This document shows, piece by piece, positions 6,323-15,409 of a DNA stretch of 37,055 nt. Location of the stretch: the NCBI GenBank assembly GCA_002255495.1, contig NCAP01000014.1:1-37055 (forward strand), in the 5' to 3' direction. This stretch comes from Rhodospirillales bacterium 20-60-12. Its GTDB lineage: Bacteria > Pseudomonadota > Alphaproteobacteria > Acetobacterales > Acetobacteraceae. A model generated the notes under the pieces. It had not been told where the DNA came from. It made no database searches and saw only the letters and a list, made by a program, of their open reading frames with translations. The translations under genes were made by a program, and so were the position numbers. Within the stretch, counting starts at the first letter, position 1, and each line of letters opens with the position of its first letter.

Positions 6323-8530
6323 TCAATGCTGAGGCTGGAACCCCGCCTGTCCGGTTTGCCACAGCAGGAACGACAATTCATCGGCCAGCTCACTGTCTTC
6401 CTGCGCCTTGGTCGAGCCGATGCCATGGCCCGACTGATAGGACACGCGCATCAGGATCGGCTTGCCCGAGACGGAATCCGCTTGCAGTCCGGCGGTGAAT
6501 TTGGCCACTTCCCAAGGCTCAACGCGCGGATCATTGGCGCCGGTTTCCATGAACATGGCAGGGTATTTCACGCCCCTGCGCAAATGCACCTGGCCGCTCA
6601 TCGCGTATAGCCCATGGAATCCGGGCTCGTTCGTCACCGTGCCGAATTCGGAAATATTCGGCGGCCCGTTCGGGGTGAATTCCGAGCGCAGCGTGTCGGT
6701 CTCGCCATGGCTATCAACACCGGCGGCAAACAAATCCGGCCGGGTCTCGATCGCCCGGCTGATGGTAATACCGCCCGCGCTGCCGCCTTCGCCCGCCAGA
6801 TGCGCGGGCGAGGTATAACCATGATCAACAAGATACTGACCGCAGGCAATGAAATCCTGCCAGGTATTCATTTTCGTCAGCTTCATGCCCGCTTTATGCC
6901 AGGCATCGCCATACCATCCGCCGCCCCGCACATGCGCCACCGCCACGATGCCGCCGCGATTGATCCAAGGCAGATATTCGGGCGCGAAAAACGGCGTAAT
7001 GGTAATGCCGTAGCTGCCATAGCCGATCAGCAAAGTCGGGTGCGAGCCATCGAGCTTCTCACCCTTTTTCATGATAATCGAAAGCGGCACCATGGTCCCG
7101 TCCCAGCTCACCGCCTTCGTCTCGATCGAGGTCACGTCAGAGAAATCCGCTTTCGAGGCCGGCTCCAAATTGGTGTTGGTGACGTGGCCTCCAATCGCCT
7201 GATAAATCGCCGGCGATTTCGTCCAGCCGGACATATCGAACAAAACCCCCGGTGCCGTGGGGTCGCTGGCAAGCGCGCCGATGCTGCCGGTAAAGGGCAT
7301 CGGAATATCTTGCGGCGCACCACCCGCTTTCGGCACAAACGCGATATGGCCCATGCCGTCGAGCATCGTTTGCGCATAAAGCCCGTCTTGCGCCATGCTG
7401 ACGCTGGTAATCACCGCATCGGTCTGCGGAATGACAATTTTGGCATGGGCGAAATCCGGCGTCGCGATGCTGGTTTCCACCACTTTATAGCGCGGCGCAT
7501 CCTGCGAGGTCAGAATATCGATCATGTCGCCATGGGCGGTAAACCCCGTGACATCGTCCTTCTTGCCGACGATTTTCGTCCAGATCGGATGCCCCGCGGC
7601 GATATCGCTGAGTTTCGCTGCATAGATATCATTGATCAGATTGCTCGATTCATTCTGCGTCAAAACACCAAACGCATAGGGCGAACCAGGAACAGTGATC
7701 ACCACCGAATCCTGGTCGGGTGCCACCGGCACATCGCCATTGACGCCAAACCCGAATATCGGCTTATCCGAATCCCCGTTGCCATCCTGGCCGAGCACGT
7801 TGAGAAACGCGCGGCTTTTCAGAAAATAACCGCTCGGATCAGCGTTCGGACCCAGATCCTGGAGCCGGTAATAAAAAAACGAGTGATTGTCCGGCGCCCA
7901 ATATACCGGCTGGAATTCGCCATTGGCGCCCTCCACGCGGCTGATCGCCACACCCATATCCTTGTCCGTGGCCACATCGATCACGCGCAATGTCGCGTTC
8001 TCCGAACCGCCGCCAGAGACACCATAAGCGACATATTTGCCGTCATCGGAGGGCTGATAGAAATTCAGCGCCTGCGGCACGCCGTTCTTGCTGAAGCTCA
8101 TCGGATCGATGAGTTTGGTCTCTTTGCCGGTCAGACCATCACGAACATATAAATCGGCAACATTCTGGCCGGGGCCGATTTTCATATAAAAATATTTGCC
8201 GCCCGCCATGCTCAACCAATAAACACTGGTATCGATATTGCTCACCTTGCCGATGTCGGCAGCGAGCTTGGCGCGGCCGGGAATCCGCGCAAGCATCTCA
8301 TTGGTATAAATCGCCTGGCCTTTCATATAGGCCGCCAAAGCGGCGCTATGGGGGGCTTCCATCCAGCGATAATCATCGGTCACCTTGGTGCCGAAATAAT
8401 CAGTCACAACCGGATGAACCGCCGCCACCGGCGGCTTGGCTGGTGCCGCGGCCAAGGCCGGCATCGACGCCACGCCCACCCAGATCGCGCTGCCCGATAG
8501 AAGGCGGAATACCCGATTCGCTGTTTTCAT
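6323..8530 (-). CDS. Exported prolyl oligopeptidase family serine peptidase (S9)
   Basis: The frame is open up to 8737, but the start was placed at the ATG at 8528-8530. It follows a GGAG ribosome site and opens a clear signal peptide (MKTANRVFRLL, a hydrophobic stretch, then ASMPALAAA), giving 735 residues. The N-terminal region shows the DYRWME motif usual at the start of prolyl oligopeptidases, followed by a beta-propeller that gates the active site. The C-terminal alpha/beta hydrolase domain has the triad Ser584 (GGSAGG), Asp667 (GANDPRV) and His702 (SGHG), spaced as in the family. The enzyme probably cleaves proline-containing peptides in the periplasm. It is transcribed away from the TonB receptor operon, so a role in nutrient peptide use together with that receptor is possible but only inferred. 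Confidence 0.88.
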   Translation of the reverse strand: MKTANRVFRLLSGSAIWVGVASMPALAAAPAKPPVAAVHPVVTDYFGTKVTDDYRWMEAPHSAALAAYMKGQAIYTNEMLARIPGRAKLAADIGKVSNIDTSVYWLSMAGGKYFYMKIGPGQNVADLYVRDGLTGKETKLIDPMSFSKNGVPQALNFYQPSDDGKYVAYGVSGGGSENATLRVIDVATDKDMGVAISRVEGANGEFQPVYWAPDNHSFFYYRLQDLGPNADPSGYFLKSRAFLNVLGQDGNGDSDKPIFGFGVNGDVPVAPDQDSVVITVPGSPYAFGVLTQNESSNLINDIYAAKLSDIAAGHPIWTKIVGKKDDVTGFTAHGDMIDILTSQDAPRYKVVETSIATPDFAHAKIVIPQTDAVITSVSMAQDGLYAQTMLDGMGHIAFVPKAGGAPQDIPMPFTGSIGALASDPTAPGVLFDMSGWTKSPAIYQAIGGHVTNTNLEPASKADFSDVTSIETKAVSWDGTMVPLSIIMKKGEKLDGSHPTLLIGYGSYGITITPFFAPEYLPWINRGGIVAVAHVRGGGWYGDAWHKAGMKLTKMNTWQDFIACGQYLVDHGYTSPAHLAGEGGSAGGITISRAIETRPDLFAAGVDSHGETDTLRSEFTPNGPPNISEFGTVTNEPGFHGLYAMSGQVHLRRGVKYPAMFMETGANDPRVEPWEVAKFTAGLQADSVSGKPILMRVSYQSGHGIGSTKAQEDSELADELSFLLWQTGQAGFQPQH

Positions 8531-8840
8531 GCCGTCTCCACAAAATTCGTTGAGACGCTGGGCTAGCCATATTTTCGATGGCCGGAAAGCACAATTCTCA
8601 TGCCGATCGATCAAAGTAAGGATCGTGCGCGCGCAACCGCTTGAGGAGAAGAAAACACTGCTTTGTGAAACTTTGGCGATATTTCGCGTCGTGGAATAAA
8701 GGCCTAATCGCCAATCACAAAGCAACGATTCTCTCAACCGTCACGCAATTGCCTTGGAAGTTACATTCAAATGAAGCGAAATCTTCATTAGGCCCACAAG
8801 GCCCCATCCGTTAAGGCCCGCTCCCAACGCAGGGGGACTT
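8531..8840. promoter_or_regulatory. Divergent regulatory region with two dyads
   Basis: These 310 bases lie between the divergent peptidase and TonB-receptor genes and contain no convincing gene. A long interrupted dyad is present: CTTTGTG (8661-8667) and TTGGCGAT (8673-8680) are matched by ATCGCCAA (8707-8714) and CACAAAG (8716-8722). A second, AATGAAG/CTTCATT with a 6-base centre, lies at 8770-8789. Either may be a regulator site or, on RNA, a leader structure of the receptor mRNA. An AGGGGG ribosome site precedes 8841. Confidence 0.45.
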
Positions 8841-11198
8841 ATGATGAAAATTTATGGCCACTCACGGCTCAAATTGGTGCTGTGTGCGACAACGATATTC
8901 GGCGCCGTTCATCCGGCTTTCGCACAGACCGCTTCCGGATCGGATAGTGCCCCCATCAATGCAGGCTCTGTCAGTGCCGCGGGCACGCAACAAGCAACCG
9001 GCGGCTTCTCGGCGAGCGTCCTGACGAAAAAGAAACTGCAACATCAAAGCCAATCGGTCACTTCCATCGATAAGAGCGATTTGAATTTGTTTGCGCCCAG
9101 CGCGAGCGGCTTACAGGCCCTCACCATCAAGCCCGGCATCGTCATCAGCGGCTATAATGCCTCAAGCGGCACCGCCCGTTCCACCGTCTCGATGCGCGGC
9201 GTCAAGGTCGGCTGGAACTCAGTGCCCGGCGATCTGGAAACCAACGGCATCACCGCGATGCTCGATGGCATTCCGCTGAACAGCCTCATTCAAGGCACCG
9301 GCTGGCATTCCACTGAAATTCCGATGGGTGCATTATTGTCCGGCACCAATGTCATTTATGGTCCCGGTAATCCGCGCGATCGTTGGTATGACAGTCTGGG
9401 CGGCACCATCAATTTCATCCCCATCCAGCCCACAGCGACACCGCAAGCCAACATCTCAGCCTCGTATGGCAGCCACGGTCAGCAGAATTATTCGCTGTAT
9501 GCATCAAGCGGTGTCCACGATGGCTGGTCATCCATCCTGGCCTATGCCCATGCCTTCAGCCACACATTCCGCACCGGCGAATATAACCGGCCAAGCCGCG
9601 CCGATCAGCTTTTCTTCAAGCTGCGCAAAAGCTTCGAGGGCGGGCATATCAGCATCGGCGCCTATTGGCAGCACAGCAACGAACAACGCCCCAACGACGT
9701 CCCGGTCAACCCTATCCCAGGGGTCACCATCGCCGGCCTGAATGTCGCTGGTGCGCCGCTCTACAGCCAGAAAACCACAGGCTTCTACTCGGATTTGCCG
9801 AATTATGTCTGGTTCAAGGAGAACCAGATTCAAAACTATATCGGCTACATCAAATTCGACAAGGATCTCGGTGAAGGCTTCCATCTCAATAACATCACCT
9901 GGTATCGCCATGGCAGTGTCATCCACTACCGCATCAATCCGGGCTTCCAGGCGGCGAGCCTGAACGACAGCGAATATTATAACCCGTTCTCCGATACGTT
10001 CGGCGATAAACTGACATTCGACACCAAATTGCCCTTCAACACATTGAGCTATGGTGGATATTTCATCTATTCGCACACGGTCGACCGCTATCGCGGTTAT
10101 CAATCGCTCAGCTATCAGGGCTCCACGCCGACCAGCCTGCAAATGCCCTTTACCGACAATGAATCGATTTACGACAATCTATTCGCCGCAGTCTTTGTCC
10201 AGGATGACATCGCCCCGATTACCGGTCTGCACATCGTCCCCGGCGTCCAGTTGGTCAATTACGGCACCAGTTTCTACAACAATAACGCGGCCTTCGCCTT
10301 GCAATACCCGCCGCAAAACCCAGGCAACTCGAATCCGAGTGTGAACAAGGATTTCCAGCGGGTGCAACCCTCCATCGGCGTGACATACGATGTCACACCC
10401 TGGTTGACGCCCTACGCCAATTTCGCGGTCACCTATCAGAATCCAACCGCGGGCAATTTCAACAACGCCCAGACCGATTTGCCATCCTTGAAGCCGGTCA
10501 AGAGCACCGATTATGAAATCGGCGTGCGTATGGTCAAAGATGGCATATTCGGTCTGCAAAGCGGCTCGGCCAGTGTGAGCTATTATCATGATGTTCTCTC
10601 CGACCAGACAATCCCGATTTCACTTGCCAATAACCCCACCGTCACCACCTTCGGTTATGGCAGCGCCACGCTCCAGGGGGTGAATGCCGAATTGCAGGCG
10701 GATTATAATTTCAACTGGATGGCGTTTGCGAATTTCGGCTTCTTCAGCGGCAAATATAACTCTTATTTCTCCACCACCACCCAACAATCCTATAACGGCG
10801 CGCCGGTTTCCAACACGCCGAGCCTGACCAGTAATATCGGCTTCAAATACCGCACCTTCATCGGCGCCAATGAGTTGACCGCCTCGGTCTATAATCAGTA
10901 TTTCGGCCATAGCTATATGTTCGATAACTCGATCGGCGCGCCCACCAAGCGGAAAATTCCGGCCTATGATCTGGTCAATCTGGCATTCTCAGTCACCACC
11001 CCTTGGTTCAACCGCTTTGTGCCGAAACTGGGTGAGGCCAAATTCTCCCTCAACATCACAAACGCGCTCGATCGGCGCTACAACTCCACCGAATATGTCT
11101 CCGCCGGCGGCTATTTCGGTGGCGCCGGGGCAGGGTCAGTCATCGCCAATCCGGCACAGGGTCGCGCTGTCTATGGCACTGTCAGCCTGACCTTCTGA
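8841..11198 (+). CDS. TonB-dependent outer-membrane receptor
   Basis: The 785-residue protein has a signal peptide (residues 1-28, ending AFA before QT). A plug domain of about residues 50-190 follows, with the typical sequence of alternating strands (LQALTIKPGIVISG, VSMRGVK, MLDGIPLN, VIYGPG, LGGTINF). A 22-strand beta-barrel then runs to the end. The last residues (VYGTVSLTF) end in phenylalanine, as expected for recognition by the Bam complex. It should import a large or scarce ligand across the outer membrane using TonB energy. The ligand cannot be predicted. The downstream cytochrome c and beta-propeller genes hint at a redox or metal-related function rather than a standard siderophore cluster. 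Two adjacent ATGs (8841, 8844) are possible starts, both behind AGGGGG. Confidence 0.9.
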   Translation: MMKIYGHSRLKLVLCATTIFGAVHPAFAQTASGSDSAPINAGSVSAAGTQQATGGFSASVLTKKKLQHQSQSVTSIDKSDLNLFAPSASGLQALTIKPGIVISGYNASSGTARSTVSMRGVKVGWNSVPGDLETNGITAMLDGIPLNSLIQGTGWHSTEIPMGALLSGTNVIYGPGNPRDRWYDSLGGTINFIPIQPTATPQANISASYGSHGQQNYSLYASSGVHDGWSSILAYAHAFSHTFRTGEYNRPSRADQLFFKLRKSFEGGHISIGAYWQHSNEQRPNDVPVNPIPGVTIAGLNVAGAPLYSQKTTGFYSDLPNYVWFKENQIQNYIGYIKFDKDLGEGFHLNNITWYRHGSVIHYRINPGFQAASLNDSEYYNPFSDTFGDKLTFDTKLPFNTLSYGGYFIYSHTVDRYRGYQSLSYQGSTPTSLQMPFTDNESIYDNLFAAVFVQDDIAPITGLHIVPGVQLVNYGTSFYNNNAAFALQYPPQNPGNSNPSVNKDFQRVQPSIGVTYDVTPWLTPYANFAVTYQNPTAGNFNNAQTDLPSLKPVKSTDYEIGVRMVKDGIFGLQSGSASVSYYHDVLSDQTIPISLANNPTVTTFGYGSATLQGVNAELQADYNFNWMAFANFGFFSGKYNSYFSTTTQQSYNGAPVSNTPSLTSNIGFKYRTFIGANELTASVYNQYFGHSYMFDNSIGAPTKRKIPAYDLVNLAFSVTTPWFNRFVPKLGEAKFSLNITNALDRRYNSTEYVSAGGYFGGAGAGSVIANPAQGRAVYGTVSLTF

Positions 11199-11224
11199 CC
11201 CGATCGTCAAATATCAGCTTCACG

Positions 11225-11259
11225 CGCGCGGCTCGGGGTGTCGCACCCCGAGCCGCGCG
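11225..11259 (+). terminator. GC-rich 16-bp hairpin after the TonB receptor gene
   Basis: A perfect 16-base inverted repeat (CGCGCGGCTCGGGGTG and its complement, loop TCG) sits 26 bases after the receptor stop and about 40 bases before the cytochrome c gene. It is followed by TCATATTTCAATTATAT, only mildly T-rich. It may end or attenuate transcription, lowering or separating expression of the cytochrome and propeller genes. Confidence 0.65.
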
Positions 11260-11298
11260 TCATATTTCAATTATATAGAGCAAAATACAGGCATAATA

Positions 11299-11727
11299 AT
11301 GAAATCAAGTTTCGCCAAAATATGCGCGGCTGCCGCGTTGATAGCCGGTCTGGTCCTCTCGCAGGTCCCGGCCCACGCCAATGACGCCCAAAGCAATACC
11401 AAGGGGGGCAATATCAAAGCGGGGCGGGTGGTGTTCCTGCACCAATGCGCAGGCTGCCACAGCAATCTCGCCGGTGTGGATCGGTTCGGCCCGACATTGC
11501 AAGGCGTCTATGGCCGCAAGGCGGGCACGGCACCGCACCACCTTTACTCGCACGCCATGGCAGCCTCCGGCATCGTCTGGAACGATCACACGCTGAACGG
11601 CTTTCTCACCAACCCGCATGTTGATTTACCAGGCACGATCATGCCCTATCGCGGCCTTGCCAGTGCAGCGGCGCGGGCCAATGTCATTGCGTATTTGCGG
11701 TCAATCTCGCCGGATCATGCCAACTAA
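11299..11727 (+). CDS. Periplasmic class I cytochrome c
   Basis: A 142-residue protein with a signal peptide ending at about residue 27 (VPAHA before ND), one heme-binding CAGCH at 50-54 and a Met ligand candidate at 115 (TIMPYRGL). Size and layout (GPTLQGVYGRKAG after the heme site, GFLTNP before the Met) match small soluble c2-type cytochromes that carry electrons in the periplasm. It lies between the TonB receptor and the YncE-like protein, all on the same strand. The partner oxidase or dehydrogenase is not in the window. The ribosome site is weak. Confidence 0.9.
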   Translation: MKSSFAKICAAAALIAGLVLSQVPAHANDAQSNTKGGNIKAGRVVFLHQCAGCHSNLAGVDRFGPTLQGVYGRKAGTAPHHLYSHAMAASGIVWNDHTLNGFLTNPHVDLPGTIMPYRGLASAAARANVIAYLRSISPDHAN

Positions 11728-11805
11728 CACGCATCTGCAGCCTTGCGTCGAACGAACCTCACCACCAACTCCAACACTATCTTACTCACCAGGGAATTTT
11801 TGCAC

Positions 11806-12861
11806 TTGAAGCATCATCGCAAATCAACAAGCCGTCTTGGCCTAGCATTCTGTGCTGCCCTCATGGCCGGCGCGCTCATCCAGGCTGCCCACGCAGCACC
11901 ACTCTACAGCCTAACCAAATCCGTCACCCTGCCGGGCCCGGCAAAATGGGATTATATGCGCTTTGATCCTGTGCAAAACCGGCTCTACGTGTCGCACGGC
12001 ATCGCGGTCGATGTGCTCAACGCCAGCACCGGCAAATATCTCGGCTCCATCAAGAACGTCACCGGCAGCCACGGCATCGCCATCGTCGATGATCTGGGTG
12101 TCGGCTATGTCGATAGCGCCGCCCAGAACGCCGCCTTAATGTTCAATTTGAAAACCCTGAAAATCATCAAAAAAATCCCCGTGGTGATCGATGCCGATCC
12201 GGTGGTCTATGATCCCGCGAGCCGGCAAATCTTCGTCATCGGCGGCGACGCACACGCCATCTCCGCCATCGACACCGCAACCAATCAGGTCAAATCCACC
12301 ATCGCTCTGGGCGGCTCGCCGGAATATGCGGTGGCCGACGGCAAAGGCGCGTTATTCGTCAATATCGAAAGCACGCGCGAGATCGTGCGCATCGATACAT
12401 CGACCGACAAAATCACCGCCCGCTACGCCATCCCCGCCTGCGTATCGCCCCACGGCCTCGCGGTCGATGCCATCCATCGCGTCTTGTTCAGCACCTGCGA
12501 AAACGGCCAGATGATGGTGGTCAATGCCGATAGCGGCAAACTCATCACCACCCTGCCGATCGGCAAAGGCACCGACGCCGCCCGGTTTGACCCCGTCTCG
12601 CAGCGTGCCTTCAGCTCGAATAAGGACGGCACGCTGAGCGTCATCCAGGAATCCAGCCCGACCAGTTTTGCGGTCCTGGGCGATGTGCCAACCGAGCCCG
12701 GCGCGCGCACCATGGCGGTGGATCCGAAAACCGGCCGGATATTCCTCGTCACCGCAACCCTCACCGCCACCCTGCCGCCCAAACATCCCGGCGGCCCGCC
12801 CGACATGAATTTTGCCCCCGGCACCGTGCGGGTCCTGTTCTACGACCCGCCACAACCCTGA
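11806..12861 (+). CDS. Exported YncE/NHL-type beta-propeller protein
   Basis: The frame is open from 11743, but the start was placed at the TTG at 11806. An AGGGAA site lies 9 bases upstream, and it directly opens a signal peptide (MKHHRKSTSRLGL, hydrophobic core, AAHA before APLYS). The mature part, about 320 residues, consists of repeated units of the type 'YDPASRQIFVIGG... ISAIDTATNQV', typical of YncE-like seven-bladed propellers. Such proteins are scaffolds or sensors in the periplasm and some are linked to metal or redox-enzyme function. No catalytic motif is recognised. The gene follows the cytochrome c gene by about 80 bases and the two probably share a transcript. Confidence 0.75.
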   Translation: MKHHRKSTSRLGLAFCAALMAGALIQAAHAAPLYSLTKSVTLPGPAKWDYMRFDPVQNRLYVSHGIAVDVLNASTGKYLGSIKNVTGSHGIAIVDDLGVGYVDSAAQNAALMFNLKTLKIIKKIPVVIDADPVVYDPASRQIFVIGGDAHAISAIDTATNQVKSTIALGGSPEYAVADGKGALFVNIESTREIVRIDTSTDKITARYAIPACVSPHGLAVDAIHRVLFSTCENGQMMVVNADSGKLITTLPIGKGTDAARFDPVSQRAFSSNKDGTLSVIQESSPTSFAVLGDVPTEPGARTMAVDPKTGRIFLVTATLTATLPPKHPGGPPDMNFAPGTVRVLFYDPPQP

Positions 12862-12893
12862 TCGAACCATCTGACGTCCCCGGCCGCTCCACA

Positions 12894-12922
12894 TTGGACC
12901 GGCCGGGCGGCAGTGCTATAGC
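12894..12922 (+). promoter_or_regulatory. Sigma70-type promoter for the hisZ-purA operon
   Basis: A -35 box TTGGAC (12894-12899) and a -10 box TATAGC (12917-12922) are separated by exactly 17 bases. Transcription would begin near 12929, giving a leader of about 18 bases before the hisZ ATG. Confidence 0.65.
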
Positions 12923-12946
12923 GGCGCGCCACAGCAAAGCCGCATC

Positions 12947-14095
12947 ATGACCGACCTGGATATTCACCCCGCCCTGCTGCCCGCCGGTTTCGAGGATGTT
13001 CTGCCGCCCGCGGCCGATATCGAAGCGCGCACCATCGAAGCCCTGATGGATGGCTTCGCCCGGCATGGCTATCAGCGGGTCAAGCCGCCTTTGCTCGAAT
13101 TCGAGGAAACCCTCCTCAGCGGCTCCGGTGCCGCCATGGCCGAACAAACCTTCCGGCTGATGGACCCCGAAAGCCAGCTGATGATGGGCCTGCGCGCCGA
13201 CACCACGCCGCAAATCGCCCGCATCGCCGCCACCCGCCTCGCCGCCGCCGCCCGGCCTTTGCGCCTCTCCTATGCCGGGCAATGCCTGCTGGTCCGCGGC
13301 ACACAGCTCGCCCCCGAACGCCAGATGGCCCAGGCCGGCATCGAATTGATCGGCTTCGATGGCCCGGAAGCCGACGCCGAAGCCATTCTGGTCGCCGCCA
13401 GCGCGCTCGCCTCTGTCGGCATCGAACGCATCAGCGTCGATCTCACCTTGCCGCCTCTGGTGCCCAGCCTGCTGGAGCACGCCGCTTTATCAGCCCCGGC
13501 GGCAGCCAGGCTCGCCATCGCGCTCGACCGCAAGGACGCCGCCGGCATCGCCGCCGAGGCCGGCCCCCTGGCCGCCTTGCTGCTCGCCCTTCTGGCCGCC
13601 GCCGGCCCCGCCGATGCCGGGCTCGATTTGCTGGCCGCAACCGCCATGCCCGCCGAATCCCGCCTGCTGATCGACCGTCTGGCCGCCACCGTGCACGCCA
13701 TACGCGCTCGCACGCCCGGCCTGATCCTGACGATCGACCCGATCGAGTTTCGCGGCTATCGCTATCACACCGGCGTCTCGGCCAGCCTCTATGCCCCCGG
13801 CCGCCAGGGCGAGCTCGGGCGCGGCGGCCGCTATGTCAGCAATGAGGGCGAGCCCGCCACCGGCATGACCCTCTACCCCGATATCATCCAGCGCATCGCC
13901 CGCCGGCCGATTTTGCGCCGCCGGCTCTATCTCCCGGCCGGCTCAGACCCGGCATGGGGCGAGCGCTTCCGGGCCGAGGGCTACGCCACCATCGCCGGTC
14001 TGGCGCCGGTTGCGAACGCGGCTGCCGAGGCGCGGCGGCTCGACTGCGAAGCTTATGTGGCTGGCGGATCAATCACGCCGATCGGAGATCAATAA
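12947..14095 (+). CDS. hisZ: ATP phosphoribosyltransferase regulatory subunit
   Basis: The 382-residue protein resembles histidyl-tRNA synthetase but lacks the anticodon-binding domain and is shorter. The N-terminal [12 protein letters not shown], the motif-2-like [11 protein letters not shown] and [16 protein letters not shown] with GRGGRY further on are typical of HisZ. HisZ joins the short catalytic HisG to form ATP phosphoribosyltransferase, the first step of histidine synthesis, and provides histidine feedback control. No hisG is in the window. The gene is followed by purA with a single base between stop and ATG, an arrangement common in Acetobacteraceae that couples histidine and purine synthesis. 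The sequence is very rich in alanine and leucine in its middle part, probably from high GC content. Confidence 0.9.
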   Translation: MTDLDIHPALLPAGFEDVLPPAADIEARTIEALMDGFARHGYQRVKPPLLEFEETLLSGSGAAMAEQTFRLMDPESQLMMGLRADTTPQIARIAATRLAAAARPLRLSYAGQCLLVRGTQLAPERQMAQAGIELIGFDGPEADAEAILVAASALASVGIERISVDLTLPPLVPSLLEHAALSAPAAARLAIALDRKDAAGIAAEAGPLAALLLALLAAAGPADAGLDLLAATAMPAESRLLIDRLAATVHAIRARTPGLILTIDPIEFRGYRYHTGVSASLYAPGRQGELGRGGRYVSNEGEPATGMTLYPDIIQRIARRPILRRRLYLPAGSDPAWGERFRAEGYATIAGLAPVANAAAEARRLDCEAYVAGGSITPIGDQ

Positions 14096-14096
14096 T

Positions 14097-15386
14097 ATGG
14101 GCAATGTCACCATCATCGGCGCGCAATGGGGCGACGAAGGCAAAGGCAAAGTGGTCGATTGGCTGGCCAGCCGCGCGGATATCGTCGTCCGCTTCCAGGG
14201 CGGTCACAATGCCGGCCACACTTTGGTTGTCGGCAACCAGACCTACAAGCTCTCACTCCTGCCCTCGGGGCTGGTGCGCGGCAAAATGGGCGTCATCGGC
14301 AACGGCGTCGTCATCGACCCCGACGCCCTGCTCGCCGAAATCGGCCGGCTGCAGGCCCAGGGCCTCGTCATCAGCCCGGAGACATTGCGGATTGCCGATA
14401 ACGCGCCGCTGATCCTGCCCTTGCACGCCGCCCTCGACCGCGCGCGCGAAGCCGCACGCGGCGTGCATAAAATCGGCACGACCGGCCGCGGCATCGGCCC
14501 GGCCTATGAGGACAAAGTGGCGCGCCGGGCGATCCGCGTGTGCGATCTGGCCGAGCCCGAGACATTATCAAGCAAGCTCGATGAGCTGTTGCTCCATCAC
14601 AACACCCTGCTCGCCGGCCTCGGCGCCGCCACCTTCGAAAAACAGGCTTTGCTCGACGCGCTGCTGGCCCTCGCACCGCAATTATTGCCCTATGCCGAAC
14701 CGGTGTGGGAGCGCCTGGCTGCCGCCCGCGCCTCCGGCGCCAAAATCCTCTTCGAGGGCGCCCAGGCCGTGATGCTCGATGTCGATCACGGCACCTACCC
14801 CTTCGTCACTTCATCCAACACCGTCGCCGGCACCGCGGCCTCCGGCGCCGGCCTCGGGCCGGATGCCGTGGGCCGGGTGCTCGGCATCGCCAAGGCCTAT
14901 TGCACGCGCGTCGGCTCCGGCCCGTTCCCGACCGAACTGCACGACGAAACCGGCACATTGCTCGGCGAGCGCGGCCATGAATTCGGCACCGTCACCGGCC
15001 GCAAGCGCCGCTGCGGCTGGTTCGATGCCGCTTTGGTCCGCCAGGCGGTGAAAGTCGGCGGCATCCAGGGGCTCGCTCTGACCAAGCTCGATGTGCTGGA
15101 CGGCATGAAGGAGCTGAAAATCGGCGTCGGCTATCTCATCAAGGGCGAAAAATTCCGCCATTTGCCCGCCGGCATGGCCGCCCAGGCCGCCGCCCTGCCC
15201 ATTTACGAAACCCTCGAAGGCTGGTCCGGCTCCACCCGCGGCGCCCGCAGCTGGGCCGCCTTGCCCGCCCAGGCGATCAAATATGTCAAACGCATCGAGG
15301 AGCTGGTCGAAGCACCGGTCACCCTGCTCTCCACCAGCCCCGAACGCGACGACACAATCCTGATGCAGGACCCCTTCGCCGCTTAG
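14097..15386 (+). CDS. purA: Adenylosuccinate synthetase
   Basis: The start is the ATG at 14097, one base after the hisZ stop, giving 429 residues, the usual length. It joins IMP and aspartate with GTP hydrolysis to form adenylosuccinate in AMP synthesis. Motifs are complete: [11 protein letters not shown] near 8-18 with catalytic Asp13, GHNAGHT at 36-42 with catalytic His41, the IMP-binding [13 protein letters not shown] region, [11 protein letters not shown], and [12 protein letters not shown] for GTP and aspartate. The longer open frame upstream overlaps hisZ and is not needed. An unusual pair of downstream genes (kinase-like and membrane protein) follows 23 bases later on the same strand. 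Confidence 0.97.
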   Translation: MGNVTIIGAQWGDEGKGKVVDWLASRADIVVRFQGGHNAGHTLVVGNQTYKLSLLPSGLVRGKMGVIGNGVVIDPDALLAEIGRLQAQGLVISPETLRIADNAPLILPLHAALDRAREAARGVHKIGTTGRGIGPAYEDKVARRAIRVCDLAEPETLSSKLDELLLHHNTLLAGLGAATFEKQALLDALLALAPQLLPYAEPVWERLAAARASGAKILFEGAQAVMLDVDHGTYPFVTSSNTVAGTAASGAGLGPDAVGRVLGIAKAYCTRVGSGPFPTELHDETGTLLGERGHEFGTVTGRKRRCGWFDAALVRQAVKVGGIQGLALTKLDVLDGMKELKIGVGYLIKGEKFRHLPAGMAAQAAALPIYETLEGWSGSTRGARSWAALPAQAIKYVKRIEELVEAPVTLLSTSPERDDTILMQDPFAA

Positions 15387-15409
15387 CAATTTGGTAACGA
15401 CTTTGCGCC

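Noticed and set aside
6614-8152. Long plus-strand open frame (about 510 codons) over the prolyl oligopeptidase
   Set aside because: It is antisense to a gene with signal peptide and full catalytic triad; its composition is arginine/histidine/alanine rich with no family motif, as expected from high-GC antisense frames.
11743-11805. Upstream extension of the YncE-like protein to a TTG at 11743
   Set aside because: The extension is not hydrophobic and places the signal peptide internally; the TTG at 11806 has a better ribosome site and directly opens the signal peptide.
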